Shown here piece by piece: positions 1 through 10,488 of a stretch of DNA of 24,070 bases; position 1 is the stretch's first letter, and the number at the start of each line of letters is the position of its first letter. Under the pieces are notes generated by a model that had not been told where the DNA came from, did no database searches, and was given only the letters and a program-made list of their open reading frames with translations. The position numbers and the translations under genes are program-made. This DNA comes from Azolla pinnata (Eukaryota > Streptophyta > Polypodiopsida > Salviniales > Salviniaceae). The stretch lies in the NCBI GenBank assembly GCA_037176905.1, contig JBBBWG010030121.1, positions 12,943-37,012 on the forward strand. Reading direction: 5' to 3'.

Positions 1-353
1 AGCATCACCATCACCATCATCAGCACCACCATGATCATCATCACTTCACCATCATCATCATGATAGCCATCACCATCACCACCACAGGTATTGTCATCAT
101 CATCACCATCACCATCACTATCAGCATCTCCATCACCATCGTCAGCACCAGCATCATCATCATTCATCACTCCATGATCATCATCACAACCATCACCATC
201 ACCACCACGGCCACCGTCATCATCGTCACTTCATCATCACCACCATCACCATCACTATCAGCATCAGCATCCCCATCATAATCATCACCGTCATCATCAT
301 TGCTTCATCATCAGCATCACAACCTTCACCATCGTCGTCGTCCTCGTCGTCAT
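1..353. repeat. Imperfect CAT/CAC trinucleotide tract
   Basis: About 350 bases are made almost entirely of CAT, CAC and CAG triplets on the plus strand, with interruptions that make it an old, degenerate (ATC)n microsatellite rather than a pure one. It continues beyond the left edge of the window. A short open frame through it reads as Ile/Thr/Ser only and is not a credible gene. The same triplet dominates many other tracts in this window. Confidence 0.9.
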
Positions 354-1063
354 TGCCGTGGTGCTTAATAAACAGCCTTTTGTTCGCGGTTTAGGGATTG
401 TTTTGTAGATCTGCAAGACAAGGAGTTAGAGTATTGGCTTGTGATCGGATGGTGTATTCAGAGCTTACGCCTATTGCATCACGATCCAAGTCATGCATAC
501 TGTTGCTGACCTGGTTGCCCAACACTACCATGACTAGAGCAATGGGAACTGCTAGCAAATGGTTCCTGATTCTCGAGCTACACGATCACCGTTCGACACT
601 CATACAAGCAGAGCCATGGCTAACAACACTCGATTGTGCATCTTATACTTCCAAGATACGAAGTTGCTCTCTCATCTAGCTTCTTGCTATAGAGCAGCAA
701 GCTACCCATTTCTGTGTTCATTGTTGTAATGGCATCACAGATCATAAAATGTTTGGACTAAAAGTCATACTCGTTATGATCTGCATATGTTTCTATATGT
801 CTCTGAAAGCAGCTGATGCATTACAACATGACAATGATTTGCAAGATAATGCACTACTACTTGTGATTCTGTGATTCTAGGGGTTCCAAAGTCCGCCTAG
901 AAACATAATTGATTACACAACTGATTTGATTATGTGTGTCAGCCATTCCACAAAAGAAGAGGTCACATCTGCAAGACATCGGTCCTGAGGAACGTGTATT
1001 TATATGTATGTATGTATGTACATTCATTTACAAGTTTGACAACAAAAAATAGAATTGTTTGAT
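354..1063. other. Intergenic DNA, no gene recognised
   Basis: Normal-complexity DNA with a 93-codon open frame on the plus strand (398-679) that matches nothing I know and has no supporting context. A short TATG microsatellite lies at 1003-1020, just before the MITE. It could be the 3' part of a gene lying to the left, but nothing in the sequence proves this. Confidence 0.5.
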
Positions 1064-1499
1064 GGGAGAATTACCAAAAAACGCCTAACAAAATTATAAA
1101 TTGCAGTTTAACGCCTTCCAAAACTAGAACTTACAAATTAATGCTTAGTTTTAAACATTAACACTCAATTGATTGATTACAACCAAATCAATTGATTGCA
1201 AGTTCAGTTGAAACTCGACATCAAATCAACTAATTGATTAACGCTCAGTTACTTGATTAACATATTAATCAATTAATTAGATTCCAAATTTACTAACTCT
1301 AGTTAATCGAATGTAGTATGGGAAGCGATTAGGATCAATTAGTGGAAGTGATTGGGAATAAAATCGATACTAGCGGAATTAATTGGGTGTTAAGTTTTAA
1401 TGGAAGATAAGATTAGGCGTTAAACTTATAGTTTCTGATTTCAGTAGAAGTTAAAATGTAGTTTATAATTTGGCGAAGCGTCTTTTCTGGTAATTCTCC
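1064..1499. mobile_element. MITE-like element with terminal inverted repeats, copy 1
   Basis: The ends are inverted repeats of roughly 45 bp: the left end begins GGGAGAATTACC and the complement of the right end begins GGAGAATTACC, and both continue through a shared block around CAAATTATAAA. The interior is AT-rich, has no open frame and repeats the word CAATTGATTGATT. A diverged copy in the same orientation lies at 13765-14123, sharing both ends and internal blocks such as CGATTAGGATCAAT, which marks this as a dispersed family. Copy 1 has about 80 bp more interior sequence than copy 2. No clear target-site duplication is visible, so the superfamily is not assigned. Non-autonomous DNA transposon is the best reading. 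Confidence 0.75.
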
Positions 1500-1710
1500 A
1501 TTAGGGCTCTTGATCTCTTGACTTTAAATAGAGAACAACATCAAATGCTAGTATGATGATAACATATATATCTTTCATGAGATGACTAGATATACATACC
1601 AAGACCCTGAATGAGTCAGTCATGACATAGTGGTGTTGACATACATTTCAAGTAATGTTGAAGTCATATAGGTACATACATGAGTGAGGCACACAATGAA
1701 TGGCAGAGTT

Positions 1711-1767
1711 TCAATCAATCAATCAATCAAACAAACAAAGCAAAAACAAAAACAAAAACAAATCAAT
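1711..1767. repeat. CAAT/CAAA/CAAAAA microsatellite
   Basis: Compound simple repeat: TCAA units, then CAAA units, then CAAAAA units, ending in CAATCATG. There is no coding potential. Confidence 0.85.
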
Positions 1768-2075
1768 CATGATGTTATATGAGCCCTGTTCATGATGTCA
1801 TCATATGTGCCGTGGCAGAAGCTGATAGGAAGAGATCTGCGGGTTCCGATGAAGATAAGATATGATGGTTGACTCGAGGCGTTTCGCTGTTCAGAATCCA
1901 GATCAGGTATGGATTGAAGATGCATGATGGAAGTGATTCTGATGATTGATTTGAGGTGTTCATCTGTCTCTTGCACATTCAGATTCTGATGATTGATTTG
2001 AGTCGATGATGACAACGATGAGGATGATGATGATGATGAAGATGGCTCTTCAATGGAAGAAGATTTAGAAATTAG
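1767..2075 (-). other. Unassigned minus-strand open frame (possible exon remnant)
   Basis: A minus-strand frame stays open from a stop near 2080 down to a stop at 1767. It reads as a serine-rich start followed by about 80 residues of normal composition. There is no ATG at its head; the first start-like codon is TTG at 2015. It contains a repeated block around AATCAATCATCAGAATC. It does not resemble a family I know. It might be an exon fragment or chance. It lies downstream of the PPR gene on the same strand. Confidence 0.15.
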
Positions 2076-2700
2076 TATAGCCTAGCTAGCTATAGTTAAG
2101 TCTGATTCATCCATGCCCATTATTAATAAGTCAGATTGCTGACATTGTGATTGTGATCCATTGATCATCAAACCCCATTGTATAGAGCATGGAATCCAAG
2201 GTCGCTTCATCGCAATCAAAACCTCCATATGTGTATGAGACAACTGGTTGTTGCCTCATGAAATGCAAATTCCAGCAAGGGGAATTCGCATAATGTGTTT
2301 CCAAATCATTACCTAGTTAATAACCCATCTCAAAAATCAACCCAAAACAATCTTGCAATTGAGCATATGTTTTGTGTTGATGTGTTTTATACATCACCTT
2401 AAGATCAAATTCCTGTTTCTATCCACTAACGGATGCCAAGATCTACCAGGTAATCAGCTACAAGTTTCATGTGAACAGTAATTAAGTATTAGCTTCCTAT
2501 TTACCTACAATGACGGCACTAGGGATCCATAGGAAAGCATGGGGTGATTATAAGTCATAGTTATTACCTCATATATAGTTCATTTGCTCTCCTACAACTG
2601 ATTCTCCTTTACATGTGCTATTTTGCATCCTTGACATTCCAATGGAAATCGCATCCATGTGTTCACACACATTTTTACTTTGAGAATGCTTTGCATCCTC
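2076..2700. other. Downstream flank of the PPR gene
   Basis: AT-rich, normal-complexity DNA immediately 3' of the PPR stop codon on the minus strand. It should contain the 3' UTR and polyadenylation site, but I cannot place a cleavage signal with confidence. No gene is seen. Confidence 0.5.
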
Positions 2701-5700
2701 TCACCGTATATTGAAGAACCCGCATTTTACTTGCTTCTCTAAAGCAGTAAGTTTTAGGCTTAAGGGTTCTATCCTTTCCTCTTTTCTTTGAGTGCCCAAA
2801 TCTGCACAATCACCTGCCCTAAGTACGCATGCCGAGCCGTAACCGTTCTTCAGTCTTACAGCCTGATCAAAAACCAAACTTGCAAGTTCCATATTTCCCC
2901 ATTTCCTACACGCAGCTAATAGAGCAAGCCAAAGAGCATCATAATCACAAGACGGCATCATCTCAATAAGTGACATTGCCTTGTCAAAATGTCCTGTAAA
3001 TCCAAGAAAGGATACTAAACAATTATGGTGCTCTGCATTTGGAGAGATGCCATAATTTCTAGTCATGCTCTCGAAAAAAGAATTGCTCTCATCCCATAAA
3101 CCTATGCGACAACATGCATAAAGAATACAGACAAATGTGACACTGTTTGGATAAAGCCCCTCACTTTGCATCCTTTCAAAACATTCTAGCGCTTCATAAC
3201 TTCTCCCTTGTCGAGCATAACCCGCAATCAATGAAGACCAAGATACTACATTTCTAACATGAAGCCCGTCGAACACACTTTGCGCCATGACAAACTTACC
3301 ACATTTTGCATACATATCAACGAGAGCACCACCAAGTCCTATATCTTTATCTAGCAACCCCCAGGCCAATATAGTATCATGGATTTGTTTGCCAGTGTTT
3401 ATGGCCCCAATGCAACCACACGACTTCAACATGCAAATTAACGTGACATTATCAGGAGAGAAGCCCATGTTTTCCATCTTCTCAAAACAAATCAATGCTT
3501 CACAAAATAGGCCTTGTTGGATAAAGCCTGACAACAGTGCATTCCAAGAAACTACATCTTGAACATGGATCTCCTCCAGCACCTCTTGTGCTTTTAGCAG
3601 AAACCCACATTTGGCATACATATCCACCAAAGAATTGCCAAGCATGATGTCCTTGTCAAGTAAGCCATTACTTGAAATCTCATCATGAATTTGTTTGCCC
3701 TTGTCCACAGCTCCTATACATCCACAAGCTTTCAAGATGCAAGTGTAAGTGATGATGCTTGGATGGTGCCTCTCTCTCTGCATCTGTTCAAAACAGTTCA
3801 ATGCAATATGGAATTGCCCATGATCAGCATATCCTGCAATTAGAGAATTCCAAGTGGTTTCATTTCGAACATTAAGACCTTCGAGTACTTGTTGTGCTTT
3901 CCCAAGCACGCCACATTTGGCATACATATCAACTAAAGCAGTCCCTAATGCAATATGTTTAGCCAAAAATCCATTATTCACAACATCATTGTGGATTACG
4001 TTCCCCTCATCAATAGCTCCTTTCTCGCCACAAGCCTTCAGAATGCAAACGAAGGTAACCACATCTGGTGAAACACCATGTATTTGCATCTGTTTAAAGC
4101 ATGAAATTGCTTCATGACATTTTCCTTGGTGTACATACCCTGAGATTAGTGCAGACCAAGACAGGACATCTTGAGTAGGAAGCTCTTCGAGCACATCCTT
4201 TGCTTTTCCAAGCATACCACATTTAGCATACATACCTATCAAAGCATTCCCAAGCGTCACATTCTTATCTAGCAAGCCCTTTGTTAAAATTTCAGCATGA
4301 ATCAGTTTCCCCTTCTCGATCGCTCCTGAGTTTCCACAAGCTTTCACGAGGCAAACATATGTAAACGAAGTAGGAGAGAAACCAGCTCTTTTCATTTGTT
4401 TGAGACAGTTCAATGCTTCAAAACATCTACCCTTTTGAGCATATCCAGCAATTAGCGCATTCCAAGATTGAGTGCTTCTAATAGGAAGCTCTGACAGGAC
4501 CTTTTGTGCTTTCTCAAAAACACCACATTTGGAATACATATCGACCAACGCATTTCCTAAGATGACATCTTTCCTTAACAAGCCCATGGTAGTAATTTCC
4601 TCATGAATTTGCATTCCTTTTTCTACATCTTCTATGCTTCCACATATCTTCAGCATGCTTGTGAATGTAACCGAATTCGGACAAATGTTTTCGTTTAGCA
4701 TTTGATCAAAACAAGACAATGCTTCAACGTATCGTCCACACTCAGCATATCCTGCAATCAACGTCGACCAAGAGACTACATCCCGGATTGAAAGGTCTAG
4801 AAGAGCCTTATGTGCTTTTTCGATTGTTCCACAATTTGAATACATATCTACCAAAATATTGCCCAGTATAATGTTCCTTTCCAACAAGCCTTTATCCATA
4901 ATCTCTTTGTGAAATCTCTCCCCCTCGTGTAGGTAGCCAATGTGGCCACATGCCTTCAAAACACAAGAATAGGTAACCACATCTGGGGAAATCCCTTCAT
5001 TTCGCATTTGTTCAAAACAGATTAAGGCTTCATGCGCTTGACCATGTTGAGAATAGCTTGAGATTAGTGTAGACCATGAGACTACATCTCGAAAGGTAAG
5101 CTCTTCGAGCACATTCCAAGCTTTCAAAATCATGCCACATTTTGCATACATGCTAATTAGCGCACTAGCAATAAAAGAATTTTTCCCAAGCATCTTCGTC
5201 TCCAACAGCTCATTATGTAATCTAATGCCTTCATTTATATCCTTCCTACTTGTGCACTCCTTGAGTAAGGCGACCACAGTGAAATCTTGCTTACGGAAAT
5301 CGATCCTATTGATGTCCTTACATGGCTCTGAAAATGCTCTTCTCCGTTTGAGATCTTCATGGATCCAACGGGGATTGTGTAAGCCATCGATCCACAAGGA
5401 CTCACAAGTTACAGAGTTTCTAAAATCAGGAGATTTCAAGGTATGCTGGATGGAAAGACAAAAAGAAACAGCACTAGCATCAACACACAGGTATGCAGAT
5501 GCTGCACATTCTGAACCCAAAACAAAAAGAAACGGAACAACCAAAAGAAGAGAAAGACAAGAACCACCAAAAAGAAAAACAGAAAGAAAACCAATCCTTT
5601 GCCCGTCATCCGTTTACCTTGGTGCTGCGATTGTCGTACCAGTGTGCAGGATTGGTAAATAAGTCCTTCCACAGCAGGTGCGTCTCCGCAAGGGAGCCCT

Positions 5701-5813
5701 TCGATTTCTGCAATCGTCGCATAAAAACGGAAGCTGCATTCGTTTCTTCTTCTTCTTCTTCTTCTTCTTCTTCTTCTTCTTTTCCTTCTTCTCGGATGAA
5801 TGCTGCAGACCAT
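2701..5813 (-). CDS. PLS-class pentatricopeptide repeat (PPR) protein with degenerate E domain, two exons
   Basis: PPR proteins of this class bind organellar RNA sequence-specifically, usually for C-to-U editing, splicing or stability in mitochondria or plastids. Proposed model: exon 1 5813-5618, exon 2 5510-2701; 3006 nt, 1001 residues. Exon 2 carries seven L-S-P triplets from about residue 142. The MYAKCG-type S-motif core recurs at residues 186, 288, 390, 492, 594, 696 and 798, exactly 102 residues apart each time. A last L and S-like pair leads to an E1 motif (LWLALLAACRKWGN, about 925-938) and a weak E2 region; the protein ends without a DYW deaminase, so any editing role would need a partner. 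The long frame of exon 2 has no ATG before the first repeat; its apparent start at 5544 is TTG, and a stop lies just upstream. Exon 1 supplies an ATG at 5813 and joins in frame. It encodes a run of 12 arginines from an AGA microsatellite, so the true N-terminus and targeting peptide are uncertain. The PPR identity is very sure; the exon 1 model is moderate. Confidence 0.85.
5511..5617 (-). other. Predicted intron in the PPR gene
   Basis: On the minus strand the donor reads AAG|GTAAAC at 5617 and the acceptor TTGGGTTCAG|AATG at 5511, with a long T-rich tract between. The length is 107 nt and the U-richness is typical of plant introns. Splicing leaves a split codon G|AA (Glu, residue 66) and joins the ATG-led exon 1 to the PPR frame with no stop. 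This solves the missing start codon of the long exon. Confidence 0.6.
5743..5780. repeat. (TTC)n microsatellite inside PPR exon 1
   Basis: Nearly pure TTC triplets on the plus strand, read as AGA (Arg) codons on the minus strand in the proposed exon 1. Length changes in whole triplets would alter the number of arginines without breaking the frame. In the other two frames it reads Lys or Glu. Confidence 0.8.
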
Positions 5814-5925
5814 GAGTACACATCAAGTTTGCTGCTCAATGAAATCCATGGATATATGTGTGTGTATATATGCATGTGTGTGAGCATGCGTGTATGTATG
5901 TGTATGCGGTGCTCCCATTCAGACA
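5814..5925 (-). promoter_or_regulatory. Putative PPR promoter region with TA/TG repeats
   Basis: Directly upstream of the proposed ATG there is a TATATA stretch (about 5865-5870) inside a TG/TA/TATG simple repeat (5850-5908). It is about 55 nt from the ATG and could act as a TATA box giving a very short leader, but in a low-complexity tract this is weak evidence. An out-of-frame ATG lies 13 nt upstream of the proposed start codon (at 5826), which could reduce translation or mean that the start is placed wrongly. Confidence 0.25.
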
Positions 5926-6290
5926 AACTGAAGACAGACTGATAGAAGAAGTGAGCAAGCAGGCGATGGACGGACGCAATAGGATCGATTCTCAGATGAG
6001 AGCATTGCTTTCTGCTTGACTAGAAACCCCGATGAGATCTTGTACAGTGTGTTCTCTGAACACACACCGAAGGTATGGAGATGTTTTCCGTCGGAAAAAC
6101 CGTGAGGATACCACATCCGAACTGTGTGCCATCTCCGTACCTTACCGTGCAGCATCGCCATCCATTTCTTCTTTGGCGTTTCGTGATGTAGATCCTGAAC
6201 ACAGGCTGTGGTTTATCAACAGAAATCTGGTACCTTTCTCTGCCTTTCTATCTCCGTCCACCTATTGAACCAAGCAATGGCTAGAGTACA
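5926..6290. other. Intergenic DNA between PPR gene and tandem repeat
   Basis: Normal-complexity DNA. A small inverted repeat GTGTGTTC-TCT-GAACACAC lies near 6049-6067. Short open frames on both strands are not supported. It probably holds part of the PPR promoter. Confidence 0.45.
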
Positions 6291-7160
6291 AGAGTCATTC
6301 TGAAGGGATGGAGTCGGGTAACACAGGAGTGGTTTCCGGACACCAATTTCATCTCTTTTTCCACGGCTCTTGTGACAGTGGATTTTCCATAGCCGTAGTG
6401 CGTGTTTTTCCACGGTGCTTGTTGCAGTGGATTTGCCATGCTTACACGGTGAATGGTGATGATGAGGCCTTCTTTCATGCTCGTAGAGATGGTGATTGGT
6501 GCAAAACAAAGTACAACATATGAAGCTGAGATTAGTTCTCGCAGCCAAAGCATGTAAATTACTGGACATGGTGAGCTTGAAGAGTCATTCTGAAGGGATG
6601 GAGTCGGTAACACAGGAAGTGGCTTCCGGACACCAATTTCTTCTCCTTTTCCACGGCTCTTGTCACAGTGGATTTTCCATAGCCATATTGCATGTTTTTC
6701 CACGATGCTTGTTGCAGTGAATTTGCCATGCTTCCTGTGAATGGTGATGATGATGCCTTCTTTCATGCTCGTAGAGATGGTGATGGTGGAAAACAAAGTA
6801 CAACATGTGAAGCTGAGATTAGTTCTCGAAGCCAAAGCATGTAAAATTACTAGACATGGCGAGCTTGAAGACTCATTTCTGAAGGGACGGAGTCGGTAAC
6901 ACAGGAAGTGGCTTCCAGACACCAATTTCTTCTCGTTTTCCACGGCTCTTGTCACAGTGGATTTTCCATAGCCATAGTGCGTGTTTTTCCACGGTGCTTG
7001 TTGCAGTGGATTTGCCATGCTTACACGGTGAATGGTGATGATGAGGCCTTCTTTCATGCTCGTAGAGATGGTGATTGGTGCAAAACAAAGTACAACATAT
7101 GAAGCTGAGATTAGTTCTCGCAGCCAAAGCATGTAAAATTACTAGACATGGCGAGCTTGA
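6291..7160. repeat. Three tandem copies of a ~290-bp unit
   Basis: Units run 6291-6580, 6581-6869 and 6870-7160 (290, 289, 291 bp), all starting near AGAGTCATTCTGAAGGG and ending GCGAGCTTGA or similar. Copies 1 and 3 share variants that copy 2 lacks, for example GGTGATTGGTGCAAAAC against GGTGATGGTGGAAAAC. Each unit also holds an internal 49-bp duplication of a block starting TTTTTCCACGG (ttttt at 6356 and 6405 in unit 1). A 283-codon minus-strand open frame spans the array, but the unit length is not a multiple of three and the frame changes between units, so it is unlikely to be a protein gene. The family is unknown. Confidence 0.9.
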
Positions 7161-8616
7161 TTCGGACTTGGAGATCCCATGCTCACAAACAGAAGTCTGC
7201 TTCTTTTCTTGTTCCTGTAATGTTCTCGCTATCTCGGGTTTCTTCTGCGGTGATGGAACTCGAGAATATGCATCAGAATCAACATCAGGTTTCGACGAGA
7301 AGGAGCATATCATGCAAAGAGGCATCTATGTAAGCAACACAAGCAATGTGTTTCTGGGGTTCAGGACGAAGTGTTTCATTGTCATTATGACATGCAATGT
7401 GTCTCAAGCGAGCATGTCGTGATCGTGGATCTCTAACGGCAATTACGGTGAAGCATTGAATGACAAGAAGCCTTTCATTCTCAGATCTGTTGCAAGGCAG
7501 TGCTAAGCTGATGCCACCTTTTTTTCCTGGCCCTCCCAATGCGTAGAGCTAGATTCAGAGCGTCAACAACCAGTTTTTAAACTTTGGATCGATTCGGATT
7601 CCTGGCACATTGATGCATGTGGATATGAATGTGATGCTTTTCGGCTGTTGAATCCGATCGGGTGGATGCATTGATGCATGCGAATACGATGTTTTCTTTT
7701 TCCTTCTGGTTTTCAAATCTGATTTGAGCAATCAAGGATCGCCTTGGAAGAAGAAGCAGAAGAAGACGAAGAAGAAAATGGAGAAAAAGAAAAAGAATGT
7801 GATGCAACTAAATGCATCTATGTTATATGAATACAGCAAATTGGATACAACATTTTTCTGAATACGGAAAGGGTTATGAAGGATGGTGTGAGGGGCAAGG
7901 AAAGGGTGCTTCGATCCATGCAATTACGAACCACTGATGCATGGAATTGGATTAATTATGCTATATTGCTGTATAGTTGAGAAGAAAGAAAAACAGCTAG
8001 CTACTTCATGTTGGGTAGCATTCCATTCGCGAGAATAAAGCAAAGTTTTCCGCATTATCCATCCTAGAACAAAACCCTCTGCTAATGGGCTCAATTGATC
8101 ACAGAAGTTAAAAAAAAGCCGCATTGTGCTGTTCAAACCGATTCTATGCGCGAGATGTGCTTGGGGATTCGTCGAAACCAACGCCGATATGCATCCATGT
8201 ATTCGATAAGTGATTCTACAGCATCCAAAGGAGGTGCATCTGCATCCAAAGTGGGCGATCGGCATCTTCTTATATGTACCACCGATTAGAAGAAAGAAAG
8301 AAAAAAGGCGATTCTAACGAGAAGGAAGGAAGACCGAGAGCATCTTTTCCAATGCATCAAAAACTATTATGCATGCATGTATGGGGATATCACAGGCAGG
8401 TTTACTGAGCCCTCCTCCATTATTGTGTATATGATTGATCTCCATGCTGTTTGTCGGCCCACTTTCTCGAAAAAATCAGAACAAAGAAAGGGCTCCAATC
8501 ATTATATATGTGTATATATATAACCACAACAATGGCAAAAACATGAGTTGTTTTCTCAATCATGCCGGCTGGTGTTATCTTTGTGTCGGCTAAAGGCAGG
8601 GGCATCCTGTCCTCCA
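7161..8616. other. Intergenic DNA, no gene recognised
   Basis: Mixed-composition DNA without a convincing gene. Seen: a loose ~60-bp duplication around ATTGATGCATG (7607 and 7668), a GAAGAA-rich purine tract near 7746-7797, a duplicated GCATCCAAAG at 8221-8250, and GCATGCATG words near 8370. Open frames of 60-115 codons exist on both strands but have no family resemblance. Confidence 0.5.
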
Positions 8617-8762
8617 GATCATGATTCCTCCTCCTCTTCATCATCATCATCATCATCATCATATGATTGATGAATCGATTTGGATCACGATTCCTCCTCC
8701 TCCTCCTCCTCCTCAGATATCATCGCCATCATATGATCGATTCGGTGAGTCGATCGATCGAG
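8617..8762. repeat. Tandem duplication of ~68 bp with CAT and CCT microsatellites
   Basis: Two adjacent degenerate copies share the order: GATCAYGATTCCTCCTCCT, a triplet tract, then ATCATATGAT-GATGAATCGATT or a similar block. In copy 1 the triplet tract is (CAT)n at 8638-8662; in copy 2 it is (CCT)n at 8692-8714. The duplication was followed by expansion of different triplets. Confidence 0.65.
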
Positions 8763-8799
8763 CCGATCGCTCTCTATGTTCCCTCGTGATCCGTCTCAT

Positions 8800-9103
8800 C
8801 ATCCTCCTCCTATGATGACCATCGTCAGTTTGGTCTACCTTCCGTCGCTCGGGTAATGCACGGTTGGTTAGTTACTATCGAACGGGAAGAAGAATCAATG
8901 GCGCTTTAAAAAGAAGAAGAAGAAGAAGAAGATATTGTTTGTTTAATTAGAGAGCAAGCGGTGGTGCGGATTTGTCAATCATTTCGTGCACGATTCGCGT
9001 GGAAGAATCGCCACTTCCTTGCGTGCTGTGCCCGCAGCGCACGCGCACGAGCACTTATTTTAGTGTGGTGGGCATGGGAACAAGTGCTAAGAGAAGAGGC
9101 CTG

Positions 9104-9138
<35 letters not shown>

Positions 9139-9371
9139 CCCCTCTGCTAACTCTGGTAGTAGTAGTTTTTCCTAGGGAATCGACAACGGGTGGAAGTAGT
9201 AGGATTATGTTTGCTCGTTTCCGCTTCGATTTTCAGTCGTTCCCAAATGAGCAAATGAAGTAGTAGAGCAAATGAGCAAAGCGAGAAGAGCGCGAATCGC
9301 ACGAGGTTCCCAAAACTGTTTTTCTTCGGTCAGCTCGCACTTCACAGATTACCAATACAAATCTAGCCATC

Positions 9372-9402
<31 letters not shown>

Positions 9403-9670
9403 CTATCTATCTGTTTGTCTGTCTCTCTATGAGTATATATATATATACAAGACACATAACACTGAGTGTGAGGTGAATTTGTTTTGTGTGTGATTTGGTG
9501 CAATGGGGCCAAAACTGAGAAGACCAAATCCCCAAAACCACCAAATTTGATTGGGTAAAAAAAAGATTAAAAAAACGATTGGGAAATCGAGCGACAAACG
9601 GACAAGAAAACATGCAGAGTCGGTTTCGCACCCATGGCCTTTGTCCCCCGCCGCGTCCGTGCCTCCCTGC
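8800..9670. other. Intergenic DNA with three microsatellites
   Basis: Contains (GAA)n at about 8908-8931, (TG)n at 9104-9134 and (CTAT)n at 9369-9411 followed by TA repeats near 9436-9448. No gene is recognised; the short open frames are read-throughs of these repeats. Confidence 0.7.
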
Positions 9671-9675
9671 CATTT

Positions 9676-9965
9676 ACCGCGCATCCATCCATACATCATC
9701 CACACATCCATGCATCATCATCATCCACACATCCATGCATCATCCATACATCCATACATCATCCATACATCCATACATCATCCACACATCCATGCATCAT
9801 CATCATCCACACATCCATACATCATCCATACATCATCCATACAGACATTACAGACATTACAGACATTACAGACAATACCGACACATACAGACAATACAGA
9901 CACATGCAGACATGCAGACATACAATGCGAAACCATGCATTTGCATGCATGCATCCGTACATGGG
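9676..9965. repeat. CATCCATACATC minisatellite and ACAGACATT repeats
   Basis: About 170 bp of repeating CATC CATA/CACA CATC words with a higher-order unit around ACACATCCATGCATCATCAT, followed by ACAGACATT 9-mers from about 9841 and then ATGCAGACATGC words. Three overlapping open frames of 156-199 codons run through it only because the repeat lacks stops. Confidence 0.85.
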
Positions 9966-10314
9966 GCGGGGGCGCATTCATCATCGGTCTGTGGTTTTGT
10001 TTTGGATCATTGGCGGAATGATGAGGAGGAGACGGCGCATGGCCGACAAACAGTATTGTGTACATTTTGGAGGGGGCATGATTCGCGCGAGGAGAGCAAA
10101 TTGCAATCATGTGGATATATATACATACATACACACATACACATACACAAAAGAAAGCAAAGAGGAAGAAAACAATAAGAAGAAAAAAAAACAGGGAGAG
10201 CTCTCAAACACACCAATGTGAAGTGATGATTGTTGTGTTGGGTAGAAAGAAAGATATATTAACGTCTTCTTAGGCCGACAGTGTGGCCCCCCACCCCACG
10301 AGACACCGCGTACA

Positions 10315-10348
10315 ATAAACCCTAAACCCTAAACCCTGAACCCTAAAT
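10315..10348. repeat. Interstitial plant-type telomere repeat
   Basis: Four units of AAACCCT (10317-10344), the last with a G for A, followed by decayed units AAATCTTT and AATCCTT. This is the complement of the plant telomere repeat TTTAGGG. It is far too short for a chromosome end. It could be a repair scar, or act as telo-box binding sites. Confidence 0.85.
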
Positions 10349-10416
10349 CTTTAATCCTTAAAGTATACGCAGACACAGAGCTCAATGATCACATAGGCCC
10401 CATGCCTCCCGACACT

Positions 10417-10488
10417 GCAATCGCCATCGCCATCGCCATCGCCATCATCATTGTCATCATCGTCATGATCCCGATCATCATCGCGGAC
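10417..10488. repeat. (CATCGC)n hexamer and CAT tract
   Basis: About five copies of the hexamer CATCGC followed by imperfect CAT triplets. The same hexamer recurs inside the HD-Zip II coding sequence (20249-20280 and 21278-21300) and downstream of it (near 23310). Confidence 0.85.

Noticed and set aside
5542..5544. TTG as start codon of the PPR gene
   Set aside because: TTG is not a normal plant nuclear start, and a credible intron supplies an ATG-led exon in the right phase.
3287..5662. Plus-strand open frames inside the PPR gene
   Set aside because: They are antisense shadows that recur because the PPR motif repeats in a fixed frame.
6281..7132. 283-codon minus-strand open frame across the 290-bp tandem array
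   Set aside because: The unit length is not a multiple of three, and the same DNA blocks are read in a different frame in unit 2 than in units 1 and 3. The openness comes from the repeat lacking stops, not from coding constraint.
9551..10221. Three overlapping open frames of 156-199 codons
   Set aside because: They are read-throughs of the CATC/CATA minisatellite; the residues are only His, Ile, Pro, Ser and Thr blocks.
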